Assembly: GCA_910587365.1 (NCBI GenBank)
Contig: CAJUKJ010000019.1
Span: 1 to 29,369, forward strand
Direction of reading: 5' to 3'
DNA length: 29,369 nucleotides
Origin: an uncultured Christensenellaceae bacterium
GTDB lineage: Bacteria > Bacillota > Clostridia > Christensenellales > Borkfalkiaceae
Part shown: positions 6,764-15,699 of the stretch, one piece after another
Numbering within the stretch: the stretch's first letter is position 1
Layout: the number at the start of each line of letters is the position of its first letter
Notes under the pieces: generated by a model
Told to the model about the DNA's origin: nothing
What the model saw: only the letters and a program-made list of their open reading frames with translations
Database searches by the model: none
Program-made: the position numbers and the translations under genes

Positions 6764-8893
6764 TTAGTTTGTCGTCCTGTAAACGTCGATTACGCGCTTA
6801 TCTTTTTTCAAACGGTTGATAAGCATATCCATATCCGAACGTTTATTGAGTTTAATTTTAATTTCAAACTCGCCCTTGCCGTCCTTGTTTATCCTGCCGT
6901 TTATTGCCGTCATATACAAATGAAGGGCTGAAATTTCAGATATAATGAAAGCCGTTAAGCCGTTGTCGTCCGTTGCGATTATTTTCAAGCCTGCGATAAA
7001 TTCAAGCTGTTCGCCCGTCCACGTAGCGGGTTGAAGACGCTCCGCTTCCTCGCCCTTTAAGTTGGGGCAGTCCTTGCGGTGGACGATTACTCCCCTGCCG
7101 CGAGAAACGAAGCCGACAATTTCGTCGCCGGGGACGGGATTGCAGCAATGCGCAAAGCGGATAAGAAGTCCGCTTAATCCCTTAATTGAAACGCTGCCCG
7201 CAGGGGTGTTTTTCAGCTTGTCGGTAGAAAGCATTTCCTGCGGCTTGGGTATATCTTTCTTGTAATAGTCTATAAGCTTGAAAATTACCTGGTTTACACT
7301 TACCGCACCGTAGCCAACGGACGCCATCATTTCGTTAACCGACGTAAACACAAGCTTGTTTGAAAGCTTATTGAAAGACTCTTCCGTAAGAATATCCGCG
7401 AGGTTATAGCCGCGCCGCTTTGCTTCGGCTTCAAGCATAACCTTGCCTGTTTTGGCGTTTTCCTCCTTCATTTCGCGTTTGAAAAACTGCCTTATCTTGG
7501 CGCGCGCGGAACCCGATTTTACGAATTTAAGCCAATCCCAAGAAGGTCCCTTAGTCGTGGCGGAAGTGAGAATTTCAACAACGTCGCCCGTATGGAGCGT
7601 GGAATTTAACGCGACTATGCGCGAGTTGACTTTTGCCCCCACGCACTTGTTACCAACCTCGGAATGAATTGCGTATGCAAAGTCAACGGGGGTTGATTCG
7701 GGAGGCAGGGAAATTACTTTGCCGTGGGGTGTGAATACCAAAAGCTCGTTTGAGTACAAGTCGTTTTTCAGGCTGTCGACAAATTCCTTCGAGTCGTTTA
7801 AACTGCCCTGCCAGTCCATAACGTCGCGTATCCAGGAAAGACGCTGGTCAAAGCCGGTTTCATTTGCCTTCTGCTCCTTATATCTCCAATGCGCGGCAAT
7901 ACCGAACTCCGCCATTTTGTGCATTTCCTGCGTGCGTATTTGAATTTCAAAAAACTGTCCGAAATTTGTAACAACCGTTGTATGAAGCGACTGGTAAAGG
8001 TTACGCTTGGGGGTTGCGATATAGTCCTTTATACGTCCAGGCACGGGTTTCCAGTGCTTGTGTATTTTACCGAGTACCTCATAACATTCCTCCGTTGTGG
8101 CAACTATTACGCGGACTGCGGAAAGGTCGTAAATCTGGTCAAGCGACTTGCCCTGGTTTTTCATCTTTTTATAGATGGAATAAAAATGCTTGGGTCTGCC
8201 GAAAACCTCGCCCTCTATCCCGCTTTCTTCAAGCATATCTTTGAGCTGCGACACAACGAAATCAACGAAACTGCGCCTTTCTTCTACCTTTTGGTGTATG
8301 TTTGAAACCAGATATTCGTATGCCTCGGGGTCGAGATATTTAAGGCATAAATCTTCAAGCTCGCATTTGATTTGCGAAATACCCAACCTACCGGCAAGCG
8401 GGGTAAATACTTCAAGCGTTTCCTTGGAAATGCGTTGCTGACGCTCCTCTGAAAGGAAGTTCAATGAACGCATATTGTGAAGACGGTCTGCAAGCTTTAT
8501 AATAATTACGCGCACGTCGTTTGCCATTGCAACGAAAATTTTACGGAAGTTTTCCGCATCCTCTTCCTCGTGCGATGCGTAACGTATTTTATCGAGCTTG
8601 GTAACGCCGTCCACAAGGGTAAGTATTTCGTCGCCGAAGCTTGCGCGAATATCCTCCGCCGTTGCGCGGGTATCTTCGATAACGTCGTGCAAAAACGCCG
8701 CGGCAATGGACGGCGTGTCCATTCCGAGGTCGATTAATATTTCCGCAACTGCGCAGGGGTGGGTAAAGTACGGCTCGCCCGAGGCGCGCTTTTGCCCCTC
8801 GTGCATAAGTTCTGCATAGCGGTATGCAGAAAGCAATAACTCCCTTTCGCTTTCGGGATAGTTTTCGTAAATTTTATCTATTACCGTTTTCAT
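6764..8893 (-). CDS. relA: Bifunctional (p)ppGpp synthetase/hydrolase Rel
   Basis: A 709-residue long RSH enzyme that makes and breaks the alarmone (p)ppGpp in the stringent response. Order: HD hydrolase domain (H45, H69-D70 in FLHDVIEDT, LADRLHNMRSL at 134-144), synthetase domain (about 230-345, GRPKHFYSIYKKM and EIQIRTQEMH), TGS domain (about 390-450), helical and zinc-finger-like part (HCCNPVPGDEIVGF) and a C-terminal ACT domain (about 635-709). RIKD at 287-290 is the RxKD form found in bifunctional Rel enzymes rather than the ExDD form of synthetase-only RelA, and the HD site is intact, so both activities are expected. A small oddity is NLYQSLHT where NGYQSLHT is usual. Its first 20 bases overlap the end of recJ. 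Confidence 0.96.
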   Translation of the reverse strand: MKTVIDKIYENYPESERELLLSAYRYAELMHEGQKRASGEPYFTHPCAVAEILIDLGMDTPSIAAAFLHDVIEDTRATAEDIRASFGDEILTLVDGVTKLDKIRYASHEEEDAENFRKIFVAMANDVRVIIIKLADRLHNMRSLNFLSEERQQRISKETLEVFTPLAGRLGISQIKCELEDLCLKYLDPEAYEYLVSNIHQKVEERRSFVDFVVSQLKDMLEESGIEGEVFGRPKHFYSIYKKMKNQGKSLDQIYDLSAVRVIVATTEECYEVLGKIHKHWKPVPGRIKDYIATPKRNLYQSLHTTVVTNFGQFFEIQIRTQEMHKMAEFGIAAHWRYKEQKANETGFDQRLSWIRDVMDWQGSLNDSKEFVDSLKNDLYSNELLVFTPHGKVISLPPESTPVDFAYAIHSEVGNKCVGAKVNSRIVALNSTLHTGDVVEILTSATTKGPSWDWLKFVKSGSARAKIRQFFKREMKEENAKTGKVMLEAEAKRRGYNLADILTEESFNKLSNKLVFTSVNEMMASVGYGAVSVNQVIFKLIDYYKKDIPKPQEMLSTDKLKNTPAGSVSIKGLSGLLIRFAHCCNPVPGDEIVGFVSRGRGVIVHRKDCPNLKGEEAERLQPATWTGEQLEFIAGLKIIATDDNGLTAFIISEISALHLYMTAINGRINKDGKGEFEIKIKLNKRSDMDMLINRLKKDKRVIDVYRTTN

Positions 8894-11192
8894 ATTCTTT
8901 TACCGATTTATATAATTCGGAGTTTGAAAGTTCGGTTTTTACACCGCGGCGGACGGTCAGTCTGCCGTTTTCAAAAGAAACAAGTGAAAGCTGCTTAAAA
9001 ACTTCAAGCGCGAACGCAATCTGCGGCGGTGCAAAGCCAAATCCGTTTTTAAGCGCGACCTCCGCGCTGTCCGACCCGACTATGTTTGACGCGTTTGCCG
9101 AAACCGCAGAGAAAATTTTTAAAAGCGTTTCCCTTTCGCAGGATACGTCCTTGATAAAGTTATATCCCTTTATATCGCTGCATATAATTACTTCTTTGCC
9201 TTCAAGCGAAGGTAATCTTACTCCTAAAACAGGTGCGTCAAGGAATACTATGCGCTTGAAACCGCTTAAATCGACTTCGGACTGCGGGGATATCAAAACC
9301 GTGTCCGCAAGGTTGTGCGACGTAAGGCGGAACAGCTCTACGGGCAAATTTTCCGCATTTTTATAGCGGGATAGCGTGCTGTATTCGCTTGCTATAAATA
9401 CCGTACCGTAGTTTCCGCCACACATTAAACTCTCTATTTCTTCACTCGTTTTTTGCGTTATATTGCAATTTACCGCAGAGTTTGCAAGCGTCGCAATTCC
9501 GTTAACCGCTATTTCGTTCACGCAGCTGCCGCCCGCGGTTCTGTTACAGATTATATCCCTGACGTAGCCTTTTACGTATTCTTTGCCACGGAACGTGGAA
9601 ACGTTGTATTCAAAAATTAATTTTTTTGGTGCGCGGCTCTCCATTAAATAGGTAAATCCCGCACCGCCGAAATAAAGAAGCTCGATAAATTCGCTCTTTG
9701 CCGAAATATGCGTTGAAAGGGGTTTTATAAGCTTTACATCCAAAGCCCCCTCTTCAACCTCGAACATCGGGCGGCGGTTGCCGACGCCGTAAGGTTCAAG
9801 CATTTCAAGCTCTTTCGCAAAGCGCGCCGAACATTGCGAGGTTAAGGTGCCGCTTACGTAGACGTTATGCTCGAAATCTTCTGCACTGTATCGTTCGCCG
9901 AGGTACTCGTTTAAAGCGGCTTCAAGCTTTTCAAAATTTTCGGCTTGGATATTTACGCCCGCCGCCTGCGCGTGACCGCCGAATTCGGCTATCAGAGCTT
10001 CGCACGATTTCAACGCCTCGAAAATATTGACGTTTTCTACCGAGCGGGCAGAGCCTTTTAGCATATCGTTATTGCGCACAAACAAAAGTGCGGGGCGCGC
10101 GTACTCGTCCGCGAGCCGTGCGGCGACTATTCCGACAAAGCCCGTATTCCAGCTTTCGTCGCAAAGCATAATGACTTTGCCGTATGCGCCGCGCTCTTTA
10201 AGCTTTTGCTTCGCACTTAAATACAAATCGTCGCAGTACTTCTGCCTTTCGATATTGTATGCGGTAAGCTTTGAAGAAAGGTCGAATATAACGTTTTCGT
10301 CAATTGCCGTAAACAAATTGAGTGCGGAACGCGCGTCGCCCATTCTGCCCGCCGCGTTTATTTTCGGGGCAATGCCGAAAGCAATGGTCTGGGCGGTCAC
10401 AGAAGAATCGTTTTTTGTGAGAAATTGCGAATAACAGCTTCTTGGAGAGGCATTTATTAGTTTAAGCCCCTCGGCAACAATGTCCCTGTTTTCGCCCGTT
10501 AAGGGAACGCTGTCCGCAACGGTGGCAATAGCAGCAAAGTCGAGATAACGGTACGCGCTTTCGCCGTTGAGTGCGACGCCGACTTTCAACGCGACGCCTG
10601 CGCCGCAAAGATTGTCGTAAATATAGCCGTCGTTAAATTTTGGGTTTATGCAAATGCAGTCGGGAATTTTATCCGGCAGCTCGTGGTGGTCGGTTACGAT
10701 TACCTCGGCACCCTGCTCCTTGATATATTCCACTTCCTCCGCACAGGAAATTCCGCAGTCAACCGTTATAAACAGCTGTGGGAAATACTCCTCGAAAATT
10801 TCGTCTATGGCGGTTTTGTTAAGTCCGTAGCCCTCGCGCCGTTCCGGAATATAGTTGACGGCGTCGATGCCGAAATCTTCAAGTGCGCGCTTCATTATAG
10901 TTGATGCACATACGCCGTCCGCGTCATAGTCGCCGTAGACAACGACAACCCAACCCTCGTCGCGGGCGCGGGTTATAAGTCCGACCGCTTCATCCATACC
11001 GCTCATTTTGAACGGGGAAATGAAGTGCGAACGCGAGGGATTGATAAATTTTTTAATACTTTCCCTGTCGGTAAAACCTCTGCCGTACAAAATTTTAACC
11101 GTTTGCTGTAAAAGCCCGCATTCCTCGGCAAGCAGTTTTATTTTATTTAATTGTTCGTCCGAAAATTGAAATTCGGGAACTATTTTTTTCAT
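8874..11192 (-). CDS. recJ: Single-stranded-DNA-specific exonuclease RecJ
   Basis: RecJ degrades single-stranded DNA 5'-to-3' in recombination and repair. The 772-residue protein has DHH-phosphoesterase motifs YGDYDADGVC (D88-G93), FITVDCGIS and VTDHHELPD, then the DHHA1 motif GGHAQAAG near residue 410, an OB-like region, and a long C-terminal extension of about 200 residues. The length matches the long Bacillota RecJ form (about 780). The start follows GAGGAG. It overlaps rel by 20 bases, so the two are translationally coupled. Upstream lie a structured repeat (E2) and the secF terminator, so recJ probably opens a recJ-rel-MBL-hemZ transcript; no clean promoter was seen in the gap. Confidence 0.96.
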   Translation of the reverse strand: MKKIVPEFQFSDEQLNKIKLLAEECGLLQQTVKILYGRGFTDRESIKKFINPSRSHFISPFKMSGMDEAVGLITRARDEGWVVVVYGDYDADGVCASTIMKRALEDFGIDAVNYIPERREGYGLNKTAIDEIFEEYFPQLFITVDCGISCAEEVEYIKEQGAEVIVTDHHELPDKIPDCICINPKFNDGYIYDNLCGAGVALKVGVALNGESAYRYLDFAAIATVADSVPLTGENRDIVAEGLKLINASPRSCYSQFLTKNDSSVTAQTIAFGIAPKINAAGRMGDARSALNLFTAIDENVIFDLSSKLTAYNIERQKYCDDLYLSAKQKLKERGAYGKVIMLCDESWNTGFVGIVAARLADEYARPALLFVRNNDMLKGSARSVENVNIFEALKSCEALIAEFGGHAQAAGVNIQAENFEKLEAALNEYLGERYSAEDFEHNVYVSGTLTSQCSARFAKELEMLEPYGVGNRRPMFEVEEGALDVKLIKPLSTHISAKSEFIELLYFGGAGFTYLMESRAPKKLIFEYNVSTFRGKEYVKGYVRDIICNRTAGGSCVNEIAVNGIATLANSAVNCNITQKTSEEIESLMCGGNYGTVFIASEYSTLSRYKNAENLPVELFRLTSHNLADTVLISPQSEVDLSGFKRIVFLDAPVLGVRLPSLEGKEVIICSDIKGYNFIKDVSCERETLLKIFSAVSANASNIVGSDSAEVALKNGFGFAPPQIAFALEVFKQLSLVSFENGRLTVRRGVKTELSNSELYKSVKEYENGNR

Positions 11193-11201
11193 ATATACTC
11201 C

Positions 11202-11377
11202 TCACGTATTTTTTCGTATATTCTGCAACGAAAAAATCCCGTGATTTATAAGACTCTGTTTTTCTTTGCAAAACCCCAATGGCAAACTTATTATATAGTT
11301 GCGCAAATTCAAACAGCCGAGGCGGCGTTGCCGCAAATTGTGTCTGCCTGCCCAAAAATGCGATTTGGGGCGGCAAC
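11202..11377 (+). repeat. Structured intergenic repeat, family 1, copy E2
   Basis: First hairpin 11202-11244: TCACG/CGTGA outer stem and ATTTTTTCGT with ACGAAAAAAT, loop carrying ATTCTG. Long-range stem: TTTGC..AAC with GTT..GCAAA. Third stem: GCGGC/GCCGC (11322-11334), a different sequence from the other copies but still paired. Terminal stem: TGCC..CCCAAA with TTTGGG..GGCA. The short GGC/GCC hairpin is degenerate here. It sits between recJ and the secF terminator; its edge touches the recJ Shine-Dalgarno. Confidence 0.75.
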
Positions 11378-11392
11378 ATTAATTATTTTATT

Positions 11393-11421
11393 AAAAAAGG
11401 GCGGGTTTTACCTACCCGCCC
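11393..11421 (-). terminator. Rho-independent terminator after secF
   Basis: GGGCGGGT (on the minus strand 11421-11414) pairs with ACCCGCCC (11406-11399), eight perfect pairs with a seven-base loop followed by TTTTTT. It lies 14 bases beyond the secF stop and separates secDF from recJ. Confidence 0.92.
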
Positions 11422-11434
11422 GAAATTTTATTAA

Positions 11435-12424
11435 TTAAGAATTTTTAGCCGATTTTTTTGAATGCGTTGCTTTGAAATTATCTCCTATGCGTTTAAAGCG
11501 GGAATATACCGCGGGAGTGAAGAACGCCGTGCCGTAAATGCTTGCAAGCGCGCACAAAAGTGCCATTACAACGGGCGAAATTATTAATTCGATTGCCATC
11601 GAACTTATCGCAAGAAGCACAAACAGAACTACCGCCGCAACCGCAATACCTACTGAAACAGCTGCGATGTTCGCAACACTCTGACTTGCCGACACGTCAA
11701 CCTGTTCAAAACTGTCGAGCTTTGCAAAGCCTTCGTCCTTGAAGTTTTTGCGCATTCTGTCAAACAGGAAACCACAGCCTATCATAGTCATAATAACGGT
11801 AAGCACGCCGAATGTAAATACCGTTGCGCCGACGGGTACGCGGGTTATGGCAAGCAGTGAAACGAATATTGCAAGATTGTGAACGTCTGCCAGCAACGCT
11901 GCAAACGCCATAGTCAATTTGTATCTGATAGCAAAATACAGGAACTGGAAGACAACGGCGGAAGCTATGGCAATTACGCCGTATATTAAAGTCTTTTCCC
12001 CACCGAGGTTAGTTTCAACCGCGTGAAAATAAGCACTGTTTGAATAAGATGCGGCATCGCCTGCGTCAAGCTTAGCCTGAATAGCCGTAACTGCAGTTTT
12101 GATTTTAGCCTCATCCACGCCCGTAGAGAATTTGAAAACAAATTCTCCGCCTACGCCGCTTTCGCCGAACGAGGAAGTATAATAACTTACGCCCGCGTTC
12201 TTAAATTCGTTGTCGCAGATTTCCTTTACTGCATCGCCGTCGCTGAAATTGACGGTAGCGTAATCTACCACTACGCTGTTATAGCTTGAATATTCAACGC
12301 CGTAGTTGAAATAGCCGTTCATAACGAACTGGAACACCAGCCCCATTGCAAGACCGATTGCAATTATGAGTACGGACACAATTATCATTACGTGCATTTT
12401 AGAAGAGAGTTTTAAATTAGTCAT
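11435..12424 (-). CDS. secF: Protein translocase subunit SecF (divergent)
   Basis: A 329-residue SecF-like RND-type membrane protein that with SecD uses the proton gradient to assist export. An N-terminal helix (about 11-35) is followed by a periplasmic-type domain starting near NYGVEYSSYNSVVVDY (the usual motif is GIDFTGG) and five hydrophobic segments. GFLFDRMRKNFK stands where SecF has VVFDRIREN. The start is the ATG at 12424, which overlaps the secD stop by eight bases and has GGGAGG upstream; a longer frame to 12475 has no such signal. Conserved motifs are weak, so identity rests on topology, motif remnants and the secD-secF pairing. Confidence 0.8.
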   Translation of the reverse strand: MTNLKLSSKMHVMIIVSVLIIAIGLAMGLVFQFVMNGYFNYGVEYSSYNSVVVDYATVNFSDGDAVKEICDNEFKNAGVSYYTSSFGESGVGGEFVFKFSTGVDEAKIKTAVTAIQAKLDAGDAASYSNSAYFHAVETNLGGEKTLIYGVIAIASAVVFQFLYFAIRYKLTMAFAALLADVHNLAIFVSLLAITRVPVGATVFTFGVLTVIMTMIGCGFLFDRMRKNFKDEGFAKLDSFEQVDVSASQSVANIAAVSVGIAVAAVVLFVLLAISSMAIELIISPVVMALLCALASIYGTAFFTPAVYSRFKRIGDNFKATHSKKSAKNS

Positions 12425-13928
12425 CGATGTATTCCTCCCTCGTAAAACCGCCGAACCTGAATTTATCTTTTGCATTTGACGACGTCACATACCACATAAA
12501 TCTCGTAAACCAATACAATACGTAAGATATTATAGTTGCAATTAAGAATATCAGTCCGCAAGAGGCAATTTCGCCAACGCATACAAGCGCGAGTAAAATA
12601 GCGGCTACGAGCAAAATTACGTGTAATTCAAGAATTCCCGTAAGAAGGTTTTTATATGCGGACTTAATTGCCGACTGCATCGTCTTACCCTTCTTCGTTT
12701 CCTTGCGCACCTCTTCAAAGAGTGCGAAGTTCGAGCAACACAAGAGCAACAGTCCCAAAGAAACCGTAACCGCGCCTGCTATCGTAAACTGGATACCGAT
12801 AACAGTAAGTGCAACGATTATTGCAAGCGAATAGATTAAAATCATAATCGCATTTACAAGTCCGAGTTTTTTATATTTAATTATAGAATAGATTATTGCC
12901 GCAAGAATGATAACGAGCATCGCGCAGGCAAGGAATACGGGAGCATACGCACCCAGTGAAGGACTTGCATAAACCACGTCGAAGTCGTCCGTGTTGTAAT
13001 CGAGGGAAAGCACTTCGCCGTGTGCAACCGAGTTGAGAACTATCGCATAGTCCTGTGCGGTTGCTTCGCCGCCGTTTTCAATCGATATAAAGAAGCTGCT
13101 GCTGTCTATTTCGCCCGATACCGTAAGCGAAAGAAGCTGGTCGTCGCCGACGTAGAAACCGATTGCCTTATCGTCGTCGTCACTTTCCGCAGCGTCCGTT
13201 ATTTTCTTGGTAATGCTTTTGAAAATTTCCCTGCCCGCTTTGGTAAGGTTAAGCTTAACCGCATAGTTGCCCGCCATAGAATACTTCGTAATGCTTTTGA
13301 AATACGTAGTAATATCGTCGGCTATGGGGGTAAGAATATTGTCGGCTGACGGATTGCCCGCGTTAGAATTGCGCAAAGTCAACTCGCCGCTGTAAAACAT
13401 AAATTTTAAAGTCTGTTCTATTGCGGAAGTCGCTCTTGTACGCGTGGTAGTATCGTATTTTTTATAAGCTGCGTAGGAAAAGTTCGAGGGAACGGCTACC
13501 TTTACGGTAAAGTCGTCCTGAACGGAAACGGAAAATCTTGAATAGCCTTTCTGTCCTAAACGCTTTGTAAGTACCGCCGCGTCGTTTTCGACCATTTCCT
13601 TGAATGCGTCTTCGCCGTATTCTGTGATTTTGTCCTTTTCAACGTAGACGCTGCCGTAAGGCGCGTACTTTTCCTCGTACTCGGTAAGCTTGTCCTCATC
13701 GTCGGTAAGCAATTTGTAGTCCGCAGCGGAAATAACGCCGTCGGGATACAGTACAGCCACCGCTTCGCCCGAAAGATCCGCGCCAAGACTGATATTGCTT
13801 ATAAACGAATTATATCTCTTTACGCCGTTGCTGCCCGGTACCATATAAGATACGGTAGCAAAAAACGTAAGAACCACTATTGCGGCAACGAGTATCGCCG
13901 TTATTACCGCCGATTTTATTTTGCCCAT
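12417..13928 (-). CDS. secD: Protein translocase subunit SecD (divergent)
   Basis: A 503-residue SecD-like protein. One N-terminal helix (about 6-28), then the D1-type motif LGADLSGE (48-55; usual GLDLxGG), a large extracytoplasmic domain to about residue 325, and five C-terminal helices. FALFEEVRKETKKGKTMQSAIKSAY sits where SecD proteins carry LIFERIKEE. The second glycine of DLxGG is replaced by glutamate, and the extracytoplasmic part is poorly conserved, so function as a proton-driven translocase aid is probable rather than certain. Start ATG 13928 has AGGAG seven bases upstream; a TTG directly before it is less well spaced. Its own strong promoter lies at 14019-14047. It is coupled to secF by an eight-base overlap. 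Confidence 0.8.
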   Translation of the reverse strand: MGKIKSAVITAILVAAIVVLTFFATVSYMVPGSNGVKRYNSFISNISLGADLSGEAVAVLYPDGVISAADYKLLTDDEDKLTEYEEKYAPYGSVYVEKDKITEYGEDAFKEMVENDAAVLTKRLGQKGYSRFSVSVQDDFTVKVAVPSNFSYAAYKKYDTTTRTRATSAIEQTLKFMFYSGELTLRNSNAGNPSADNILTPIADDITTYFKSITKYSMAGNYAVKLNLTKAGREIFKSITKKITDAAESDDDDKAIGFYVGDDQLLSLTVSGEIDSSSFFISIENGGEATAQDYAIVLNSVAHGEVLSLDYNTDDFDVVYASPSLGAYAPVFLACAMLVIILAAIIYSIIKYKKLGLVNAIMILIYSLAIIVALTVIGIQFTIAGAVTVSLGLLLLCCSNFALFEEVRKETKKGKTMQSAIKSAYKNLLTGILELHVILLVAAILLALVCVGEIASCGLIFLIATIISYVLYWFTRFMWYVTSSNAKDKFRFGGFTREEYIDD

Positions 13929-14018
13929 CAATACACTCCTAAAATTTTTAGCTATGTTTTTACTGTTGCGTAATACAAGCCGATTATGAAAAATTTATTT
14001 TCATTGACTATCTGTATT

Positions 14019-14047
14019 ATTATATAAGAAAATGTGACCGCCGTCAA
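14019..14047 (-). promoter_or_regulatory. secD promoter
   Basis: TTGACG (14047-14042), a 17-base spacer and a perfect TATAAT (14024-14019). The predicted start near 14012 leaves a leader of about 85 bases before secD. It decouples secDF from scfAB; no terminator is evident after scfB. Confidence 0.88.
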
Positions 14048-14087
14048 TTAATTATGATTGTTTGCAACACATTTAAACGCTCTTTTT

Positions 14088-15410
14088 TTAACTTTTATCC
14101 GCTTTTTTTTGCGCAAGGGTGTGCATTCCGCACTCAATGCGCTTTTTCATCATATCGCAGGTTATGGAATACGGAGTATTCATATCGCCCGTATAATGGT
14201 AATTATTCGCACTGCACCCGCCCGAACAGATAAATTTCGCAAAGCAGTCCTGACAGCCCTTGCGCGTGAACAGACAGTTCGACGCAAACTTTTCCCTTAT
14301 TCCGCTGTTAAGCTTGCCCTCGTAGACGTTGCCCATTAAAAATTCCTTTTCGCCAGCGAACTGGTGGCAGGGATAGATGTCGCCGTTGGGAACGACCGAA
14401 AAATATTCGTTGCCCGCACCGCACGCAGAAACCCTTTTTTGTAAGCATACGCCCCCCTCCAAGTCGATATTGAAATGGAAGAAATTGAAGCCCTCCCCTT
14501 TTTCATATTTGTCGAGATATTTGTCGCAAAGCGTTTCGTACTCCGCATTTATTGCGGGAAGATGCTCCTCTTTTATCGCAAGGTCGTCAATGTCGGTTAC
14601 TACCGGCTCTAAGGAAATACTGTCAAAGCCGTTTTCGGCAAGGAAAATTACGTCGTTTGAAAAGTCGAGATTTTTCGCCGTAAACGTGCCGCGCACGTAA
14701 TAACTTTTATCCCCGCGAGAACGCACGAATTTTTTGATATTACCGATAACCGCGTCAAAGCTGCCCTTGCCGTTTTTGGTCTTTCTTATTGCGTCATGGA
14801 CTTCTTTTCTTCCGTCAAGGCTTAAAACCACATTTTCCATTTCACGGTTGAAAAAATCTATGGCGTCGTCGTCGAGAAGAAGCGCGTTCGTCGTGGTTGT
14901 GAAAAGGAATTTTTTACCCGCCTTTTCCCCCTCGGCACGCGCGTATGCGACGACGTTTTTAATGGTTTGCAGACACATCAAGGGTTCCCCGCCGAAAAAG
15001 TCAACTTCGAGAATTTTCCTGTTTCCGCTGTTGGCGATAAGAAAATCTATCGCTTTTTTCGCGGTCTGCTCGCTCATAAATTCCCTTTCGGAATGATAAG
15101 CCCCCTCGTCGGCAAAGCAATAACGGCACCTTAAATTGCAGTCGTGGCAGATATGTATACATAAAGCCTTAACTTCGTTCGGCTTCATAGGATAGGTTTT
15201 TACCTCTTCCTTAAAAAGAACCCCGCTTTCTTTAAGAGCTTTTATATCGTTTTCTATTTCAGCGATTTTTTCTTCGGAAAGGCGCGGCATAACGCCGCCC
15301 TCGTATTTCGCTTTCAGATATTCGGCGGTGTCCCTGTCGCACCCGTGCAGGCTTCCGCTGCCAGAGTCGTAGATATAATATGCGGTTTTATAATTAAATA
15401 CGTGAATCAT
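14088..15410 (-). CDS. scfB: SCIFF peptide maturase, radical SAM/SPASM thioether synthase
   Basis: A 440-residue radical SAM enzyme of the SCIFF maturase family (TIGR03974-like), which forms cysteine-to-threonine type thioether links in the SCIFF peptide. The N-terminal 80 residues look like a peptide-recognition domain (TAEYLKAKY). The radical SAM cluster is C91-x3-C95-x2-C98 (CNLRCRYC), with two extra cysteines just before it (C84, C88). GGEPLM is the SAM-binding motif. The C-terminal SPASM domain has many cysteines (VSACGAGNEYFSVVPNGDIYPC, then NCLF, CQDC and CSGGC) for two auxiliary clusters. It lies directly after the precursor gene, separated by a perfect hairpin. The start ATG has no nearby Shine-Dalgarno; the only AAGGAG is locked in that hairpin. 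Confidence 0.95.
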   Translation of the reverse strand: MIHVFNYKTAYYIYDSGSGSLHGCDRDTAEYLKAKYEGGVMPRLSEEKIAEIENDIKALKESGVLFKEEVKTYPMKPNEVKALCIHICHDCNLRCRYCFADEGAYHSEREFMSEQTAKKAIDFLIANSGNRKILEVDFFGGEPLMCLQTIKNVVAYARAEGEKAGKKFLFTTTTNALLLDDDAIDFFNREMENVVLSLDGRKEVHDAIRKTKNGKGSFDAVIGNIKKFVRSRGDKSYYVRGTFTAKNLDFSNDVIFLAENGFDSISLEPVVTDIDDLAIKEEHLPAINAEYETLCDKYLDKYEKGEGFNFFHFNIDLEGGVCLQKRVSACGAGNEYFSVVPNGDIYPCHQFAGEKEFLMGNVYEGKLNSGIREKFASNCLFTRKGCQDCFAKFICSGGCSANNYHYTGDMNTPYSITCDMMKKRIECGMHTLAQKKADKS

Positions 15411-15420
15411 AATAACAAAG

Positions 15421-15450
15421 TTAAGGAGCAGAGAATTTTCTGCTCCTTAA
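15421..15450 (-). promoter_or_regulatory. Perfect hairpin between scfA and scfB
   Basis: Two 12-base arms (15439-15450 and 15421-15432) are exact complements with a six-base loop. In the scfAB transcript the 5' arm carries AAGGAG, the only Shine-Dalgarno-like sequence near scfB, and the 3' arm carries its complement CTCCTT. No U-run follows on the minus strand, so it is more likely an mRNA processing, stabilising or translational control element than a terminator. On the plus strand it is followed by TCGGTTTTTT and would read as a terminator of antisense transcription. Confidence 0.8.
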
Positions 15451-15463
15451 TCGGTTTTTTAAT

Positions 15464-15619
15464 TTACTTATTCTTTTCGGGATTTTCTTCTCTGGTTATT
15501 CTTTCACAGCTTTGGTTGCCTACCGTGCAGCTTGTTTTGCAAGCGGACTGGCAAGTGCTTCTGCATTCTCCGCAGCCTGTTACCTTTTTGTCACGGGGAG
15601 TCGCTATCGTCTTAATCAT
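15464..15619 (-). CDS. scfA: SCIFF ribosomal peptide precursor (six cysteines in forty-five)
   Basis: A 51-residue peptide, the substrate of the ScfB maturase; SCIFF is a near-universal ribosomally made modified peptide in Clostridia whose biological role is unsettled. The sequence starts MIKTIATPRDKKV (leader) and has six cysteines at 16, 19, 23, 27, 31 and 38 (CGECRSTCQSACKTSC, then C38), with threonines 22, 29 and 32 between or beside them as potential thioether partners. The C-terminal tail REENPEKNK is charged. The start is set by AGGAG eight to ten bases upstream. It has its own consensus promoter. The scfA-scfB arrangement downstream of a TIGR04086 gene is the conserved clostridial one. 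Confidence 0.97.
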   Translation of the reverse strand: MIKTIATPRDKKVTGCGECRSTCQSACKTSCTVGNQSCERITREENPEKNK

Positions 15620-15653
15620 ATAATATTATCTCCTGCTACATATTTATAATAGT

Positions 15654-15682
15654 ATTATAGAATAAGCGAAACAAAAAATCAA
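15654..15682 (-). promoter_or_regulatory. scfA promoter
   Basis: TTGATT (15682-15677), a 17-base spacer and perfect TATAAT (15659-15654). Transcription should begin near 15647, about 28 bases before the scfA start, so the peptide can be expressed independently of the upstream genes. Confidence 0.9.
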
Positions 15683-15699
15683 GTGTTTTTTGCGGAAAT

